A stretch of 64,000 nucleotides of DNA from Aquilaria yunnanensis (lineage: Eukaryota > Streptophyta > Magnoliopsida > Malvales > Thymelaeaceae), in contig CM077597.1 in the NCBI GenBank assembly GCA_039654915.1, positions 86,802,001 to 86,866,000 on the forward strand. The letters are read 5' to 3'. Positions 22,167-33,975 of this stretch are shown in pieces. Under the pieces are notes generated by a model. It did not search any database and was not told the origin of the DNA. It saw nothing but the letters and a program-made list of their open reading frames with translations. The first letter of the stretch is position 1. Each line of letters begins with the position of its first letter. The position numbers and the translations under genes were made by a program.

Positions 22167-25100
22167 CTCCCCCTTGATTCAAAGTTTGCTACTCCAAGTT
22201 TTGATCTGAACATATCATGAGTTGCTGAAGAAAGAGACTTAGTTAACCCATCCGCAACTTGCTCTTGAGTCCTGCAATGTACTAGTTTAATGTTAGCTTT
22301 AGCTACCAATTCTCTGATGAAATGATGCTTAATCTCCACATGCTTCGTCCTCCCATGAAAAACTGGATTCTTGGACATGCTTATTGCTGATAAGCTATCA
22401 CAAAAGATTTCTGTGGCCTGCTTCTGTTCTTGATTTACGTCTTTAAGAATCTTTCTCAGCCAAATGGCTTGACATGCTGAAGAACTGGCTGCAACATACT
22501 CAGCTTCAGCTGAAGAAAGAGCTACTGTTGATTGCTTCTTAGATGTCCATGCTATCACTCCTGTTCCAAGTTTGAAACAATGTCCTGTAGTGCTTTTTCG
22601 GTCATCCAACGATCCTGCCCAGTCACTGTCAGTAAAACCAATCAGTTTAAAGTCTGAAACATGACAATACCAGATCCCATAGTTTTTGGTACTAGCTATG
22701 TAGCGCAATATCCTCTTGGCTGCTCCCATATGTTGTTTTGTTGGTTGGTGCATGAACCTAGAGACCAGGCCAACAGCAAAGGCTATATCAGGCCTTGTGT
22801 GCGTTAGATAGATCAATCTTCCTACAAGACTTCTATACATGCTTGCATCTGTCATCTCCATTCCATCATCCTTCTTCAACTTCTCATTCATATTCATTGG
22901 CGTGCTTACACCTTTACAGTTCATCATCCCAAACTGTTTCAAAATATCATTGGCATATTTCTGCTGTGAAATAAAGATTCCATCTTTCGTTTGTTTCACT
23001 TCCAATCCAAGAAAGTAATGCAGCTTCCCTAAGTCGGTCATGTCGAACATCTTCATCATGGAGGTCTTGAAATCAGATATAAGTTGAGATGATGAGCCAG
23101 TGTAGATCATATCATCTACATAAAGACTAATCAGTATACAGTCTTTATTTCCTTGTTGTTTGACATACAAAGTTGGTTCACTCTCACTTTTGTTAAAGCC
23201 ATTCTCACAAAAGAAATTATCAATCTTGCTGTACCACATTCGAGGGGCTTGTTTCAAGCCATATAGTGCCTTCTTAAGTTGATACACTTTGTCTTCCTTC
23301 CCAAGAACCTCAAATCCTTGTGGCTGACTCACATAGACCTCCTCTTTTAGCTCTCCATTTAGAAAAGCTGACTTCACATCAAATTGATAAACACACCATT
23401 GTTGTTGTGCTGCCAAAGCTAGGATCATTCTCACAGTTTCAAAGCGTGCAACAGGAGAGAACGTTTCCTCAAAATCTATTCCATGTTGCTGAGAGAATCC
23501 TCTAGCAACTAATCTGGCTTTGTACCTTTGTAAGCTTCCATCTGCATGTTGTTTTAGTTTATAAATCCACTTCAGGCTGATTGGATGCTTTCCTTCTGGT
23601 AACTCTATGAGCTCCCACGTCTCATTTCTCTGTATTGCATAAATCTCTTCTGCCATTGCGGTCCTCCATTCTTCTTTAGCCATAGCTTCTTCCACATTCA
23701 CTGGTTCCCCAGCCCATAAAGCATACATGGACGAGTAAATCTCATCTAATGTTTTGTACCTTCTTGGTTGATGGTCAATAATGGAATCGTCTGATCCAGA
23801 GCTTGAGCTGGAGGTTACTGGAGATGCTGCTTGTGAACTTTCAGATTGATGCTCAATGTCTGCTTCTTCTTGATGACCATCTTCATTTTCTATTTCCAAT
23901 GCTGTTGGACTGCTTGTGCTATCATTCCATGACCAACTTGAGTTTTCATCAAATCTTACATTTCTGCTTACTATCACTTTCTCACTTAAGGGATTGTAAA
24001 CACGGTAAGCCTTAGACTGAGAGCAATAGCCAATAAATATGCATTTTTGAGACTTCTTATCTAATTTATGCCTGCTAGATGTTAACAAGACATAGCAAGT
24101 GCTTCCAAAGACTCTTAAGTGACTTACCTCAGGTTTGATCCCACTCCATGCTTGGAATGGTGTCTGATTCCACACTGCCTTTGTGGGTGAAATATTGAGT
24201 AAGTACACTGCCGTTGCTACAGCCTCTGCCCAAAACTTATCTGGAAGATTTTTGGTTTTGAGCATGGATCTTGCCATCTCCACAACTGTCCTATTCTTCC
24301 TCTCGGCAATCCCATTCTGTTCTGGTGTGTAGGGAGCAGTGAGTTCTCTTTTGATTCCATTTTCCTCACAGAAGGAATTGAACTCAAGTGACACAAACTC
24401 TCCTCCTCTATCAGTTCTTAGTACCTTCAGATTTTCTCCACTTTGCTTCTGCACCAGTGCTTTTAACTTCTTAAAGTTCTCAAATGCTTTTGCTTTGGTG
24501 TTCAGGAAGTATACCCAGCTCATACGACTACAATCATCTGTTAACAAGAAAAAATATTTGCTTCCTGCCAGAGATTCAGTTTTCATGGGACCGCATAAGT
24601 CAGCATGCACCAAACCCAGATTTGCTGATGATCTGAGGGCTTGTCCCACTGGAAAAGATTTCTTGGTTTGTTTTCCATATGCACAGCCTTCACACACATT
24701 ATCTTGTGTTTTTATTCGTGGCAATCCAAATACCATTTCTTTGCTGCTCAGAACTTGTAGGCCTTTCACATTTAAATGTCCATACCTGAGATGCCAGATT
24801 TCAGTTTCACTTGATGCTGTGATAAGGGCATGATTTCTGTTTCCAGTGAACACAAGGGGAAACATTTTATTTGGAGTCATTTGCACCTGCACTACCTCAG
24901 AGTCTTTGTTTTTTATAGTGCATGAGTTGTTATCAAAGATAACACTATATCCCCCTTCAACTAACTGTCCAACACTGAGAAGATTATGTGCCAGAGTAGG
25001 GACAAACAGAACATCTCGAAGAAGCTTTATTTTTCCAGTACTGACCTCAATTGCCACTGTGCCTGTACCTTCAACCTTCATTTGTTTATTATCTCCAAGT

Positions 25101-26116
25101 GTGACTTGAGTCTTGACAGATTCATCCAACATTCTGAATAGAGATTTTTTACCAGTCATGTGATTTGAGCACGCACTGTCCAAGAACCAAACATCATTTG
25201 TTTCTTCATTAGGCTCCACATAGGACATAAACAGATAATCTTCTTCTTCTTCATTAGCTTCAGCATACTTTGCTTGAGCTTTCTTTGACCAACAATCTTC
25301 TTCTTTATGTCCATACTTTTTACAGTATGTGCATTCTTTCTTTCCCCAGCAGTCTTCCTCTCTATGCCCATTTTTCTTGCAATATGAGCATACCACTGTG
25401 CTGGATCGGCCTCTGCCTCTGCCACGAACGCTTCCTCTTCCTCTTCCTCTATTGTTAGTGAAAGATTCTGTCTCCCCCTTGGCTGAGAAGGCTCTCTCTT
25501 CTTCTTTGCTTGATGACCTGTTTATTCTTGCCTCATGTGCTTGCAAGGACCCCATCAGTTCATCAAATGAAAACACCGATAAGTCCTTTGATTCTTCTAT
25601 TGCAGCAACTACATGATCAAACTTTGTTGTCAGGCTTCTCAATACTTTCGCAACTATAACCTCATCATCAACCTTATCTCCATATGATCTCATTTGACTA
25701 ACAATTGTTGATACTCGCGCTAAGTATTGCTGCACTGTTTCATTTGTTTTCATGCTTAAGGTTTCAAAATCACGTCTCAAAGATTGTAACTTGACAGTGA
25801 TTACCTTAGCAGATCCCTGATACTCAGTCTTTAATACTGACCATGCCTGTTTTGCTGTTGTTGCAGTGGCTATCCTGGAAAACACCGTTTCATGTACTGC
25901 CTGTTGAATAAAAAAAAGTGCCTTGGAATCCTTCCTCACGTTTTCTTCATGCCTCTCTCCTTCACTTGATTCCTCATATCCGTTCTCAACGAACTCCCAT
26001 AAACCTTGTGATTTGAACAAGGTTCTCATCTTGATGCTCCAGAATTCATAAGAGTCACCATTGAAGACTGGCATCTGTGGTTGTGTGATATTGATGGCAT
26101 TGCCGTTGTTTGCCAT
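22154..26116 (-). CDS. Copia gag-pol polyprotein, intact
   Basis: The product has 1320 residues from the ATG at 26116. The frame is open upstream into the 5' LTR, but MANNGN is the first Met followed by the gag domain. Order of domains: gag of the UBN2 type (about 10-200); two CCHC knuckles (about 243-256 and 263-276); aspartic protease with [10 protein letters not shown] (about 313); integrase zinc finger (about 442-478) and core D, D, E including [13 protein letters not shown]; reverse transcriptase with [12 protein letters not shown] and YVDDM (about 999); RNase H with TDSDWAG and SSAEAEY (about 1164-1210). Copia order (integrase before RT) is clear. The protease has Ala where many relatives have Gly. 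No stop or frameshift is present, so the protein could be functional. Confidence 0.97.
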   Translation of the reverse strand: MANNGNAINITQPQMPVFNGDSYEFWSIKMRTLFKSQGLWEFVENGYEESSEGERHEENVRKDSKALFFIQQAVHETVFSRIATATTAKQAWSVLKTEYQGSAKVITVKLQSLRRDFETLSMKTNETVQQYLARVSTIVSQMRSYGDKVDDEVIVAKVLRSLTTKFDHVVAAIEESKDLSVFSFDELMGSLQAHEARINRSSSKEEERAFSAKGETESFTNNRGRGRGSVRGRGRGRSSTVVCSYCKKNGHREEDCWGKKECTYCKKYGHKEEDCWSKKAQAKYAEANEEEEDYLFMSYVEPNEETNDVWFLDSACSNHMTGKKSLFRMLDESVKTQVTLGDNKQMKVEGTGTVAIEVSTGKIKLLRDVLFVPTLAHNLLSVGQLVEGGYSVIFDNNSCTIKNKDSEVVQVQMTPNKMFPLVFTGNRNHALITASSETEIWHLRYGHLNVKGLQVLSSKEMVFGLPRIKTQDNVCEGCAYGKQTKKSFPVGQALRSSANLGLVHADLCGPMKTESLAGSKYFFLLTDDCSRMSWVYFLNTKAKAFENFKKLKALVQKQSGENLKVLRTDRGGEFVSLEFNSFCEENGIKRELTAPYTPEQNGIAERKNRTVVEMARSMLKTKNLPDKFWAEAVATAVYLLNISPTKAVWNQTPFQAWSGIKPEVSHLRVFGSTCYVLLTSSRHKLDKKSQKCIFIGYCSQSKAYRVYNPLSEKVIVSRNVRFDENSSWSWNDSTSSPTALEIENEDGHQEEADIEHQSESSQAASPVTSSSSSGSDDSIIDHQPRRYKTLDEIYSSMYALWAGEPVNVEEAMAKEEWRTAMAEEIYAIQRNETWELIELPEGKHPISLKWIYKLKQHADGSLQRYKARLVARGFSQQHGIDFEETFSPVARFETVRMILALAAQQQWCVYQFDVKSAFLNGELKEEVYVSQPQGFEVLGKEDKVYQLKKALYGLKQAPRMWYSKIDNFFCENGFNKSESEPTLYVKQQGNKDCILISLYVDDMIYTGSSSQLISDFKTSMMKMFDMTDLGKLHYFLGLEVKQTKDGIFISQQKYANDILKQFGMMNCKGVSTPMNMNEKLKKDDGMEMTDASMYRSLVGRLIYLTHTRPDIAFAVGLVSRFMHQPTKQHMGAAKRILRYIASTKNYGIWYCHVSDFKLIGFTDSDWAGSLDDRKSTTGHCFKLGTGVIAWTSKKQSTVALSSAEAEYVAASSSACQAIWLRKILKDVNQEQKQATEIFCDSLSAISMSKNPVFHGRTKHVEIKHHFIRELVAKANIKLVHCRTQEQVADGLTKSLSSATHDMFRSKLGVANFESRGSVED
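22167..22176 (-). promoter_or_regulatory. Copia polypurine tract
   Basis: CAAGGGGGAG on the minus strand abuts the 3' LTR, the expected position for plus-strand priming. It lies within the coding frame. Confidence 0.85.
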
Positions 26117-26157
26117 GATTTTGTACGAGTATGGGCTCAATGTTTGAAGAACAACTT

Positions 26158-26170
26158 GGCTCTGATACCA
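26158..26170 (-). promoter_or_regulatory. Copia primer-binding site
   Basis: TGGTATCAGAGCC on the minus strand, three bases from the 5' LTR, is complementary to the 3' end of initiator tRNA-Met. Confidence 0.92.
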
Positions 26171-26173
26171 CAA

Positions 26174-26428
26174 TGTTGGAGTATTGACAGAGCAAGAAGA
26201 AACTTGTTGAGCAAACAATGCATAGACTCGTACTTTTTTTTTTTTTTACTGAAGACTCCACCCTTTAAATAGGTTTACATTAAAAACTGAGAGTTCCTAA
26301 CACCAAGACTTCTTTAGCTAACAAATAGCTACTGACTCAACTTAATTAAAACACTATCACTATCATAGCTGAAGATAAGACACTTATCTAAGACTAATGA
26401 CACGCATACTTTGAATCAATCTTCAACA
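26174..26428 (-). repeat. Copia 5' LTR
   Basis: 255-bp LTR, nearly identical to the other. In element orientation it reads TGTTGAAGATTGATTC through CTCCAACA. Confidence 0.95.
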
Positions 26429-27777
26429 CAGACATCCTTGCCTTAATCCTTTTTCCATAGCAAATTCTTTATTGGGAAAGCCATTTACCAAAACCGAGAC
26501 ACGTGCAGATTCTAAGCCATTTACTCATCTTGGAGTCACCCTTGTTATACCAAGTATATTTCTGATCACCCCTTATCTGAAGATCACAAACTTTTGCTTG
26601 CCTAATAAAGTCATTGAAATCAGCTGCTACTCTTTCTTTGAATTTGCATCCTTTCTGACCAAGTGAAGTAACCAAATATATACCATATTCCAGCAATTCT
26701 TCTTTTCCAGTCTAGCAGTTCATCCCAAACAATCTTCTTGTGAGTTTCATTCTGAGGACCATAAATATTAACAAGAATAATTACCTCGGAGCAACTCATC
26801 CACTTGTCAATCACCGCCAAGAAGCCGTCTATGATAAACTGATCTTCTTCATGAAAAATATCATAGTCCCAGAAGCAAAGTAATCCCCCAAATCTACCAT
26901 CTGTGTCTTTTTTAGAAAAATCAAATCTCCCCGACCCCTACATTTAAGACAACTGCAAACATAAATCTCCTGCTGCCAGGGTCTCTTGAAGACCAAGAAA
27001 CTCCACCTTCTAGCTTTGGCATAATGTCCCGACCAGCCATCTCCTTGCATCAAAACCAATTTCACAGACATTTAAGGATAACAGATGCATTTGAATTGAC
27101 CACACACCCAACCAATTGGAGCCAAAGTGCAAAGAGGTAAGTTTTCGCAATGTCTCCGCCTGAGGCTTTGAATCACCTCTTTGGGACTTCCACATCCGGA
27201 TCCAGTTCAAAACCAACCAACTTTCCAACATCAGCAACTGACTTTACATCACCTAGTCTATTATTATTCATTGCCTCCAACACCAATTTATTCATACACA
27301 AAATATCAGAGTCAAAGTAGTAAGGACCTGTGACCTTTTATTCATGACTCCCAGCTTCAAATTGACATAAAGACTTGGTCTGAAAAGAATTACTCGACCT
27401 TTTTTTACCACCACTGGAACTGGGTCTTCTACTCCTCCCAAACGATTTCATCATTCGGGTGCTCAACTTTCCACCCTAGCCACATATGGCCTCAAGGACA
27501 CCATTCTTGTCTTTTCTTTTTTTTTTTTTTTTTTTTTGCGCTTCCCAAGTATTCTTCTCCTCTTACTCACCACAGGGCATGTCTTAGTGTCGAGTTGGGC
27601 CTTTTTAGACCAATAATCATTGTTTGTTTCATAATTCACCGAGCCCACCTGCTCCATTTCTTCTAGATTGTCTGATTGGCCTAACTAAGGCCCAATGTGC
27701 CCCTCCACTATCAATTTTCCCATCTAACTTTTCAAAATATTTACTGCTTCGTCTTGCCCAAATTGATGCCCGCCAGT
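26429..27777 (-). pseudogene. LINE copy 2, endonuclease and ORF1 side
   Basis: Continuation of the LINE 5' of the copia insertion on the minus strand. An endonuclease-like block at 26620-26820 reads VIILVNIYGPQNETHKK, a typical L1 endonuclease signature. ORF1-like pieces lie at 27010-27237 and 27463-27657. Frames are broken. At 27777 the LINE stops and the sequence jumps to the equivalent of 11958, so about 7.7 kb present in copy 1 is absent. Confidence 0.7.
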
Positions 27778-28072
27778 TACATGAGTGGCCTAGTTTCTAA
27801 GAAAATCAAATATGGGCACGCACGCACATAATGGCGCTCATAGTAGTGATGAATTACTTGCATGTCAATCTCGGAAAAATCGGCTTTTGTTGGAAACCTG
27901 TCCTGTAGAGCTCGCCAAACCAAGATGTTCAGCTTTAGGGGACCTAATTAGCTCCACCCATCGGCAGGGGATAACATGCAGTATAATTTAAACCAAGAGA
28001 TGGGTTGATCATACTTGGGTCTGCTTTTATTTAAATCGCCCGACTTTATGCATCCCCAGGGCCAACATAGAA

Positions 28073-29018
28073 TTACTCATAAAGAAGGTGTACGGGATGA
28101 TAATGGGGACCTTTAGCAAGCTGGCGCTTGAAGTGCGCAGTAATGCTCGTTCTCTGGAATACGCTCTCACCGGCGTCCCACTTTGCCTTGATAAGTAGAG
28201 TCTCACCCTCCCTAAAAGAAGTAGAGTCGCAAGCGTGCAGCTTCGAGCAGCTCTTTAATTTACGGTAGATTTCTTCTTCAATGTGTCCTTGTTCGCACGC
28301 AGAACTGAGGAACTCTGCGAAAACCAACTGGACATGTGTACTTTGATGCAGAGTTAGTAGTAGAGCAATGAAAAACCTGTTACATCAGTTGATATGTGTG
28401 TGCGCGTGCGCGTGTATATAACGTTCAGCATTTACGATTATGCGTATGCACCTTCTGGTTGCCATTGATCCAACCAAGGCCGAAGTAGTAGGTTAAATTG
28501 GTGTCCACTGAGTAGCCCTTGTATATTACATACCCGGAAGAGATCAAGCCAGTGGGTTCTGTCGGCAAATCGCAAGCGCAACCGCACTTGTCCTCGGTTT
28601 GGTGTAAGAAAGAAGCCACCTCACCATTTTCAATCACCATGGGGTAGGGCAGGCCGATATACTCAGCGCCGTAAAAATCAAGGTTCCGAACATATTCGAG
28701 TTTGAAGCCGAGATCATTCCTGAGCAGGACATAGGTGTTCTCTCCATGCTTCTGAGCCTCCAGCGCTTGCATGTCTTCTAGCGTTATTGTGTAAGGGATG
28801 GGAAGCGGTTTTATTGGGGTGGGTCTGGGAGACTGAGCCACGGCGACGGCTACTGCCATGACCTTCAGCCGGCGGCTTGCGTGGTTGTTGTGCTTCATAG
28901 CCATTCCCAAAGCCACCGCGGCCGATGGTGCCCCAGATTTACTCTTCCATCCTGCGAATTGCGGCTTCAGGCTCTTTGCCGAGCTCATGATCGGGGTGCC
29001 CAATACGTTGCACGACAT
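28073..29018 (-). CDS. Jasmonate-induced protein-like gene, paralogue 2 (two coding exons)
   Basis: Exon 1 is 28452-29018 and exon 2 is 28073-28327. The intron is 124 bp with the same splice sites and phase as paralogue 1. The product has 273 residues. Exon 2 differs from paralogue 1 by very few residues. The exon 1 linker after the transit-peptide-like region is different and five residues shorter, with a Pro-rich VAQSPRPTPIKPLPIP, yet the frame is kept. In the domain it has LDFYGAEYIGLPYP and VIENG where paralogue 1 has FF, FP and VIKNG. The Tyr/Tyr/Glu state looks closer to the family pattern as I remember it. Intact frame, splice sites and TATA box suggest an expressed gene. Function is unknown beyond the family assignment. 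Confidence 0.75.
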
Positions 29019-29042
29019 CTTTCAGCTTCCTTCAAGTTGTAC

Positions 29043-29999
29043 CTGAAAAGGAAAGACTATACTTGATAGTGTTTCTTTTTTATCGGCCAAAAACAATTAT
29101 TCAAGTAACAATAAAAGTACAAACATAACTCTATGGAAAAGTTATATGAGTAAACTGCCCACTAAAGAGAGAAAAAAACAAAGCAAAAAACAACAACCAA
29201 ACCGGAGAAGACCATATATCTTGGAGAAGGCTACATATCCATACAACATGCATAGAAACATAGACTTTGTTTGGGAACAATATTAGCCTTTAACTTCAGA
29301 GGTTGAAAAAGTTATCTAACTGTAATTTTTAGTATTAAAATTTGAAAATACTGTTACAACTATTAGTAATTTTTTCTAAAATTTAACTTTAATTTTATAC
29401 GCTATTTCAAAACCAAGCCATAACTAAATATCCCCAAAATCAATTGAATCCAAGAGGTGGGAAAAGCCTTGTCATGTACCTTTTTGTATGTAATTATTTG
29501 AGTTATTTTTCTAAAAATATTTTCGGAGTAGGGAAATTATATAAATATATTCCTTTACCAACATTTGAATCGATCTAGAAGATTACATCAGCTTTGAATT
29601 ACTCTATTTGTCACGAGAAAAAAGACAATTTCCTATAGAAATATTAAGAATATTGTGCCACATGAACATAATAAATGGTATGTTTTATCATGGTTTCGTT
29701 TAACCAAATCTCATATCCATTTAAACATTATGAAAGTGTCACAGCTAATATTAAAAAGTAGATGTGTATGTATATAGAATGACAAAACATATATATATAT
29801 CACATGACGTGAACGCTTCTTTGTATATCTTAATTTTCTTATATTTTTGTTTTCGCGTGCGTTTACAGGATATAAAAAGAACATAAAATATAAAGTAATC
29901 TAAAATTGATCATAAATGTTAGGAGTTATTTGAAGTTTTAAAGAAAACCAAAGGACGAAAGGAAATAATAATGTGACAAGGAATAGTAAGAGATATTAC
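29043..29999 (-). other. Probable 5' UTR intron of paralogue 2
   Basis: Same acceptor (CAG 24 bases before ATG) and donor (GTAATATC) as paralogue 1. Its length of 957 bp is almost the same as the 958 bp in paralogue 1. Confidence 0.55.
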
Positions 30000-30044
30000 C
30001 GATGAGATTGGGATGGCTGTGGGAAATCCAGGGCATGAATGGTG

Positions 30045-30053
30045 CCTTATATA
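30045..30053 (-). promoter_or_regulatory. TATA box of paralogue 2
   Basis: TATATAAGG on the minus strand, same context as at 14664. The roughly 200 bp upstream are also conserved and GC-richer than the flanks. Confidence 0.6.
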
Positions 30054-30474
30054 GGCTTTTCTGCCCACCCAAAAGACAAACGGAACCGTGACTCATGGCC
30101 CTTGGAAGACAATAACCGGTTATCGACCACCCGACGACAAACGGTTTCGTGCCTCACGCCTGGAGTCAGACAAATTAGGACCTTTCAAGCTTCCTTACAT
30201 CGATTTCCACGTTCTAGTTTTCTTTTAGTCACTGTATAATAAAGGGTTTAAGTCAGTCATGAATATATAAAAAATAGGAAATGCTTATTGTATTTTATTT
30301 TTACACAAATAACTATAATTCTAATTATCTTTTTTAAATAAATAATATATTTCTTATTAGTTTCACTTTTATAGTTTTACATAGTTTTTTATTATAATAT
30401 TTCTTTAGAACTATTCTCATGTTTGCCATCCACTTTAAAAGATTCCTTATTGTATTTGATTTTTCTTTATTATA

Positions 30475-30475
<1 letters not shown>

Positions 30476-30513
<38 letters not shown>
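30476..30513. repeat. (AAT)n microsatellite
   Basis: About 12-13 AAT units, the counterpart of 15096-15129. Confidence 0.95.
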
Positions 30514-30514
<1 letters not shown>

Positions 30515-30738
30515 GAATGCAGAATAGGCTACAAGTAATACCAGTTGCAAAAGAAAATAATAGAATTTTTTTCGTTTATGATAGTAGAGTACTTATAAAA
30601 ATTCTTCTTCATACTTTTAATATCTTATCAAAAATTTCAACTTTTCTCTTCTCAGTGTGAAATTTAAATTTAATAGTATGCAACTTATTAAGAAAAGATC
30701 TTACTTTAATTGACATAATAATAATATGTATTTAGAAA

Positions 30739-33661
30739 TGTAATAACCCTAGAAATTAAGAAAAATAAAATAACCAAATTACCCTAAATATAAAACTTAC
30801 CATTTTACCCTCAATGGTATTTTTGTAATTTTACCTATTAATTTAAAAAATCAACGTAATACTAAGAATCATGATTCTTAGATAATTCATTTAGTGGTTA
30901 TTAAGTTAAATTCCAAGCCGGAAGCTCAAAGTCATCTTCTTTCAGCTAATGGCATTTTTTTTCCTTTTCCAACTGAGCATCAAATGGAAAATCTGAGAGT
31001 GCCGTTGGATTTTTCTTGCGAAAATAAGTCAAAAGAAATCTATCTCACTCAATTCTGAATTCGTTTGCTTAGGTTCTATTAATTTGGCCAACATGTGCAC
31101 AGTTTAAACTATGTTCGTGCTTTTGTTGTATAGAATAATTTCTCAACTAACCCTAATCTCTAATTTACAAAACACACAGCCACAACACCTCAAGAATATT
31201 GAATTTAAAAAAAAAAAATAATTATCTCCTTATCTCTATTTTCTTTAGTTAAATCACATTGAATATTATCTTGCCCTTATTCATTTTCTTTCCTTTTCAT
31301 TTTTTCCCCATGTTCCTACATAGCCAAGAGCCCAAATTTATGTAAGAACTAGACCTAGGCTAATTCCTTCTCTTCTCTAATTCTTTTCCTTCACATAGCT
31401 GCCACAACAACAAAACTTATAGCCATGGTTGGCATTTTCCAATTTGCCATACTTGCCACTTTCTTCCAGCCATGGCCACATTTTGCTTTCCTATTCTTTT
31501 TCTTTTTTCAATTAGATAGCCTCACCATTCCTCCATTGTTCTTGGTCTTGCTCATTAAAGTGGACAAGAAGACATTACACCAATAGATCGTCATCGCACT
31601 CTTTGCTCCATTACCAACTTGATCGCATTTTTTTTTTAACTGGTGTAACTCCAACCCTTTGGGCTTCATTTCTCCATCATCCAAGCAATTATGAATGTCA
31701 TTTAATTCCCTATTACTGCCTAGGTTTATTTAGTTGATGGAAAACCACATCTGAACACCAAAAGCGATCCTTGCATATTGGTGATTTTGAATTCATTTGT
31801 GTGAGTATAAACTATTTGAAGTCACACTTTTATTTTTGTTTCTAGCACCTAAATACCTTATTTTTGTTCCATATTTCGTTTCTAGGTTTTCCTTATTCAA
31901 AATTCTAGGCTTCTACACCCGTTCCTGATGCAATCGAAACCCTATTTACACCTGAGCCTTAGTAAGCTGCTACAACACTTTTGGAATTATTTTTTGCTGA
32001 ATAGTTCAGACCTCACAGCCTTGTTAAGTACATTCTCTTCTTTGTCCAAGTTATTATAGTGGCCAAGGAAATCCTTACTAAAAGGTTTAGCACTTCTTTA
32101 GGCTCCTGGCGCGCTAGAGATCCAGAAAATACATTGGTAATCAAAATAAAATTTTTCCCTTCCAAGTTCAATTTTGACAACCATTAATTGAGCATATAAC
32201 TCAGTGTATTGGCTGTTGTAATTTTAGGATCAATATTAAGAAGGCACCCAACACGATCCTGAATAGGGACGAGGCCACCGAAGACACCTAGAGGCCCCTT
32301 TTCCCACTAGGTAAAATTTCGGCCTAAATGTCAAGAATGTGACCATTCCTAGTGCCATTTAGGAAATTTTCAAATTTTAGCATATTATCTAATTTTCCAC
32401 CTTACTAACATTTTGTAGTACCATTCTAGGAAACGCCCCATTTTGCCATGTTATTTCGTACTAGGTGAGGGGAAATAGCAGGTTAGTTCTCATGAACCCT
32501 CTTAGGCCTAAAATAAGCATCAATTCAAACAATAATTTTTAAGTAAACAATTGGGTTAAATAGAATATTTAAATGCGTGTGAAACATGGGTAAGGTAATT
32601 AATTAGTTCTTCTAGAAATTTTATTTTATTTATTTTATTTTTGTTCTCTTACATTGAGATGTAATTTTGGTTGGTTGGTTGCATGGTTGTAATGATGTGA
32701 TATATGATGTATGTTTAGCGCTAGTATCATGCTAAGACTGTTTGTAACAAGAATTAAGTTTGCAGTATGTTACGACCATTTGAATAAACCCGCTAGTACC
32801 ATGTTTAGTGCCAATAAGACAAACACCTCTAGTACCATATTTAGGGCCGACAAGCTCACTAGCAACATGATGAGATTGAGAGCAACCGTTGGTGGCATGT
32901 TAGAGCCATAATAAATTACTATAAGCCAATAAATAAAGAATCAAGAGCGTAAATACTCATAAGAGAGGGGAAGAACATTTATCATAAACACACTTAAAAA
33001 GATATCATTGATTGTCATATAATCATGTAACAGCAAGTTAAGATAACAAGATAAAAGAAATACGATGCACTAGAATCACGACACTCAACTGAAAATGGCT
33101 AAAATAAAATGAGCCTTGGTCATGCATTAATTGACTATTGTATATGATTGATTTTTGTCATACATAAGATTGCATTAAGTAAAAGATTTGAAAAGTAAGA
33201 TAAAACACGAAGCATGGAAAGTTGGTGACGGACCATATCTGCATGACCTGATGAGTCATAAATTTAGAAGAAAGGTTCAAAATGGATGATTTGAACCTAG
33301 AGGCATGTTAGGGTGGCAGTGTACCATCCCTAGTTATGACCCAATATTGATATGGAGTATGTAGATATAAGTTGTACACTGCCAGACCATAGCTGGCAGG
33401 GGACCATACTTATGGCTGGTATCACAAAAGGCTCTATCTTGGCATAGGTATTCTGATATGCTCTAACTTGGTGGCATTTATGTTAGGTTTATTGGGATTT
33501 TCATTTAATTATTTTGATTTAGTTTCTTATTATTTGGAAAATACATTAAAAGAAAATGTGTTACCTTATATTTCTTAAATTACTTTTAATTGATTGCTTA
33601 ATAACTCTAGAAAATTAAGATGTTTTCCAAAATTAAGATTTCTAAAACTATGGGTGTTACA
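30739..33661 (+). repeat. Element A 5' LTR
   Basis: 2923 bp, TGTAATAACC to GGGTGTTACA. It contains a short tandem motif around 32790-32850 (TAGTACCATGTTTAG and relatives). At about 33480 it lacks a segment of about 500 bp that the solo LTR and the 3' LTR retain. Confidence 0.9.
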
Positions 33662-33664
33662 GTT

Positions 33665-33677
33665 TGGTATCAGAGCC
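33665..33677 (+). promoter_or_regulatory. Element A primer-binding site
   Basis: TGGTATCAGAGCC begins three bases after the 5' LTR, complementary to initiator tRNA-Met. Confidence 0.9.
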
Positions 33678-33975
33678 AAATTCAAGGAAGGCAGTGACCT
33701 CACTCAGTAAGTATGCTTCTTGTTTATTTACCTTAATTTGAGACCTTGGGTAGGTTGTGAAAAGCTTTCCATAATTAAGCATAATGTGTTAGCAATGTTA
33801 GAAACAAAAGTTAATAACTTGGCTTTAAATAAGGGCACTTGTAAAACAATATACCAATTAGTTTAACATCTAAAATGAGATAAGAGTTAGCGAAAGCCTC
33901 ACCTAGTTTTATAAGTTCAAAGTTCCTTCCAAAGTTGTTTAATTGCTCTGGACTAAACCTTTCTTTTTTTAGGTC

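Larger units (their letters stand above)
21913..26428 (-). mobile_element. Young, complete Ty1/copia retrotransposon
   Basis: The LTRs are 21913-22166 (254 bp) and 26174-26428 (255 bp), starting TGTTG and ending CAACA. They differ visibly at one substitution (AACAAC against AAAAAC) and by one base in a T run. The 5-bp target duplication CAGAC lies at 21908-21912 and 26429-26433. The empty site in copy 1, at about 1447, has a single CAGAC. A tRNA-Met-type primer site (26158-26170) and a purine tract (22167-22176) are in place. One open frame covers the whole polyprotein. The insertion is younger than the segmental duplication. Confidence 0.97.
20197..31220. repeat. Segmental duplication, copy 2
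   Basis: Partner of copy 1, in the same orientation. Its LINE reaches about 260 bp further at its 3' end than the part of copy 1 visible here, because copy 1 is cut by the window edge. The block holds a copia insertion (21913-26428) and an intact second jasmonate-induced-like gene. It runs into a complete Tekay element whose 5' LTR start was already present before the duplication, because copy 1 has the same LTR start with the same flanking bases. Confidence 0.9.

Noticed and set aside
24339..24833. 164-codon open frame on the plus strand
   Set aside because: It is the antisense shadow of the intact copia polyprotein and matches no known domain.
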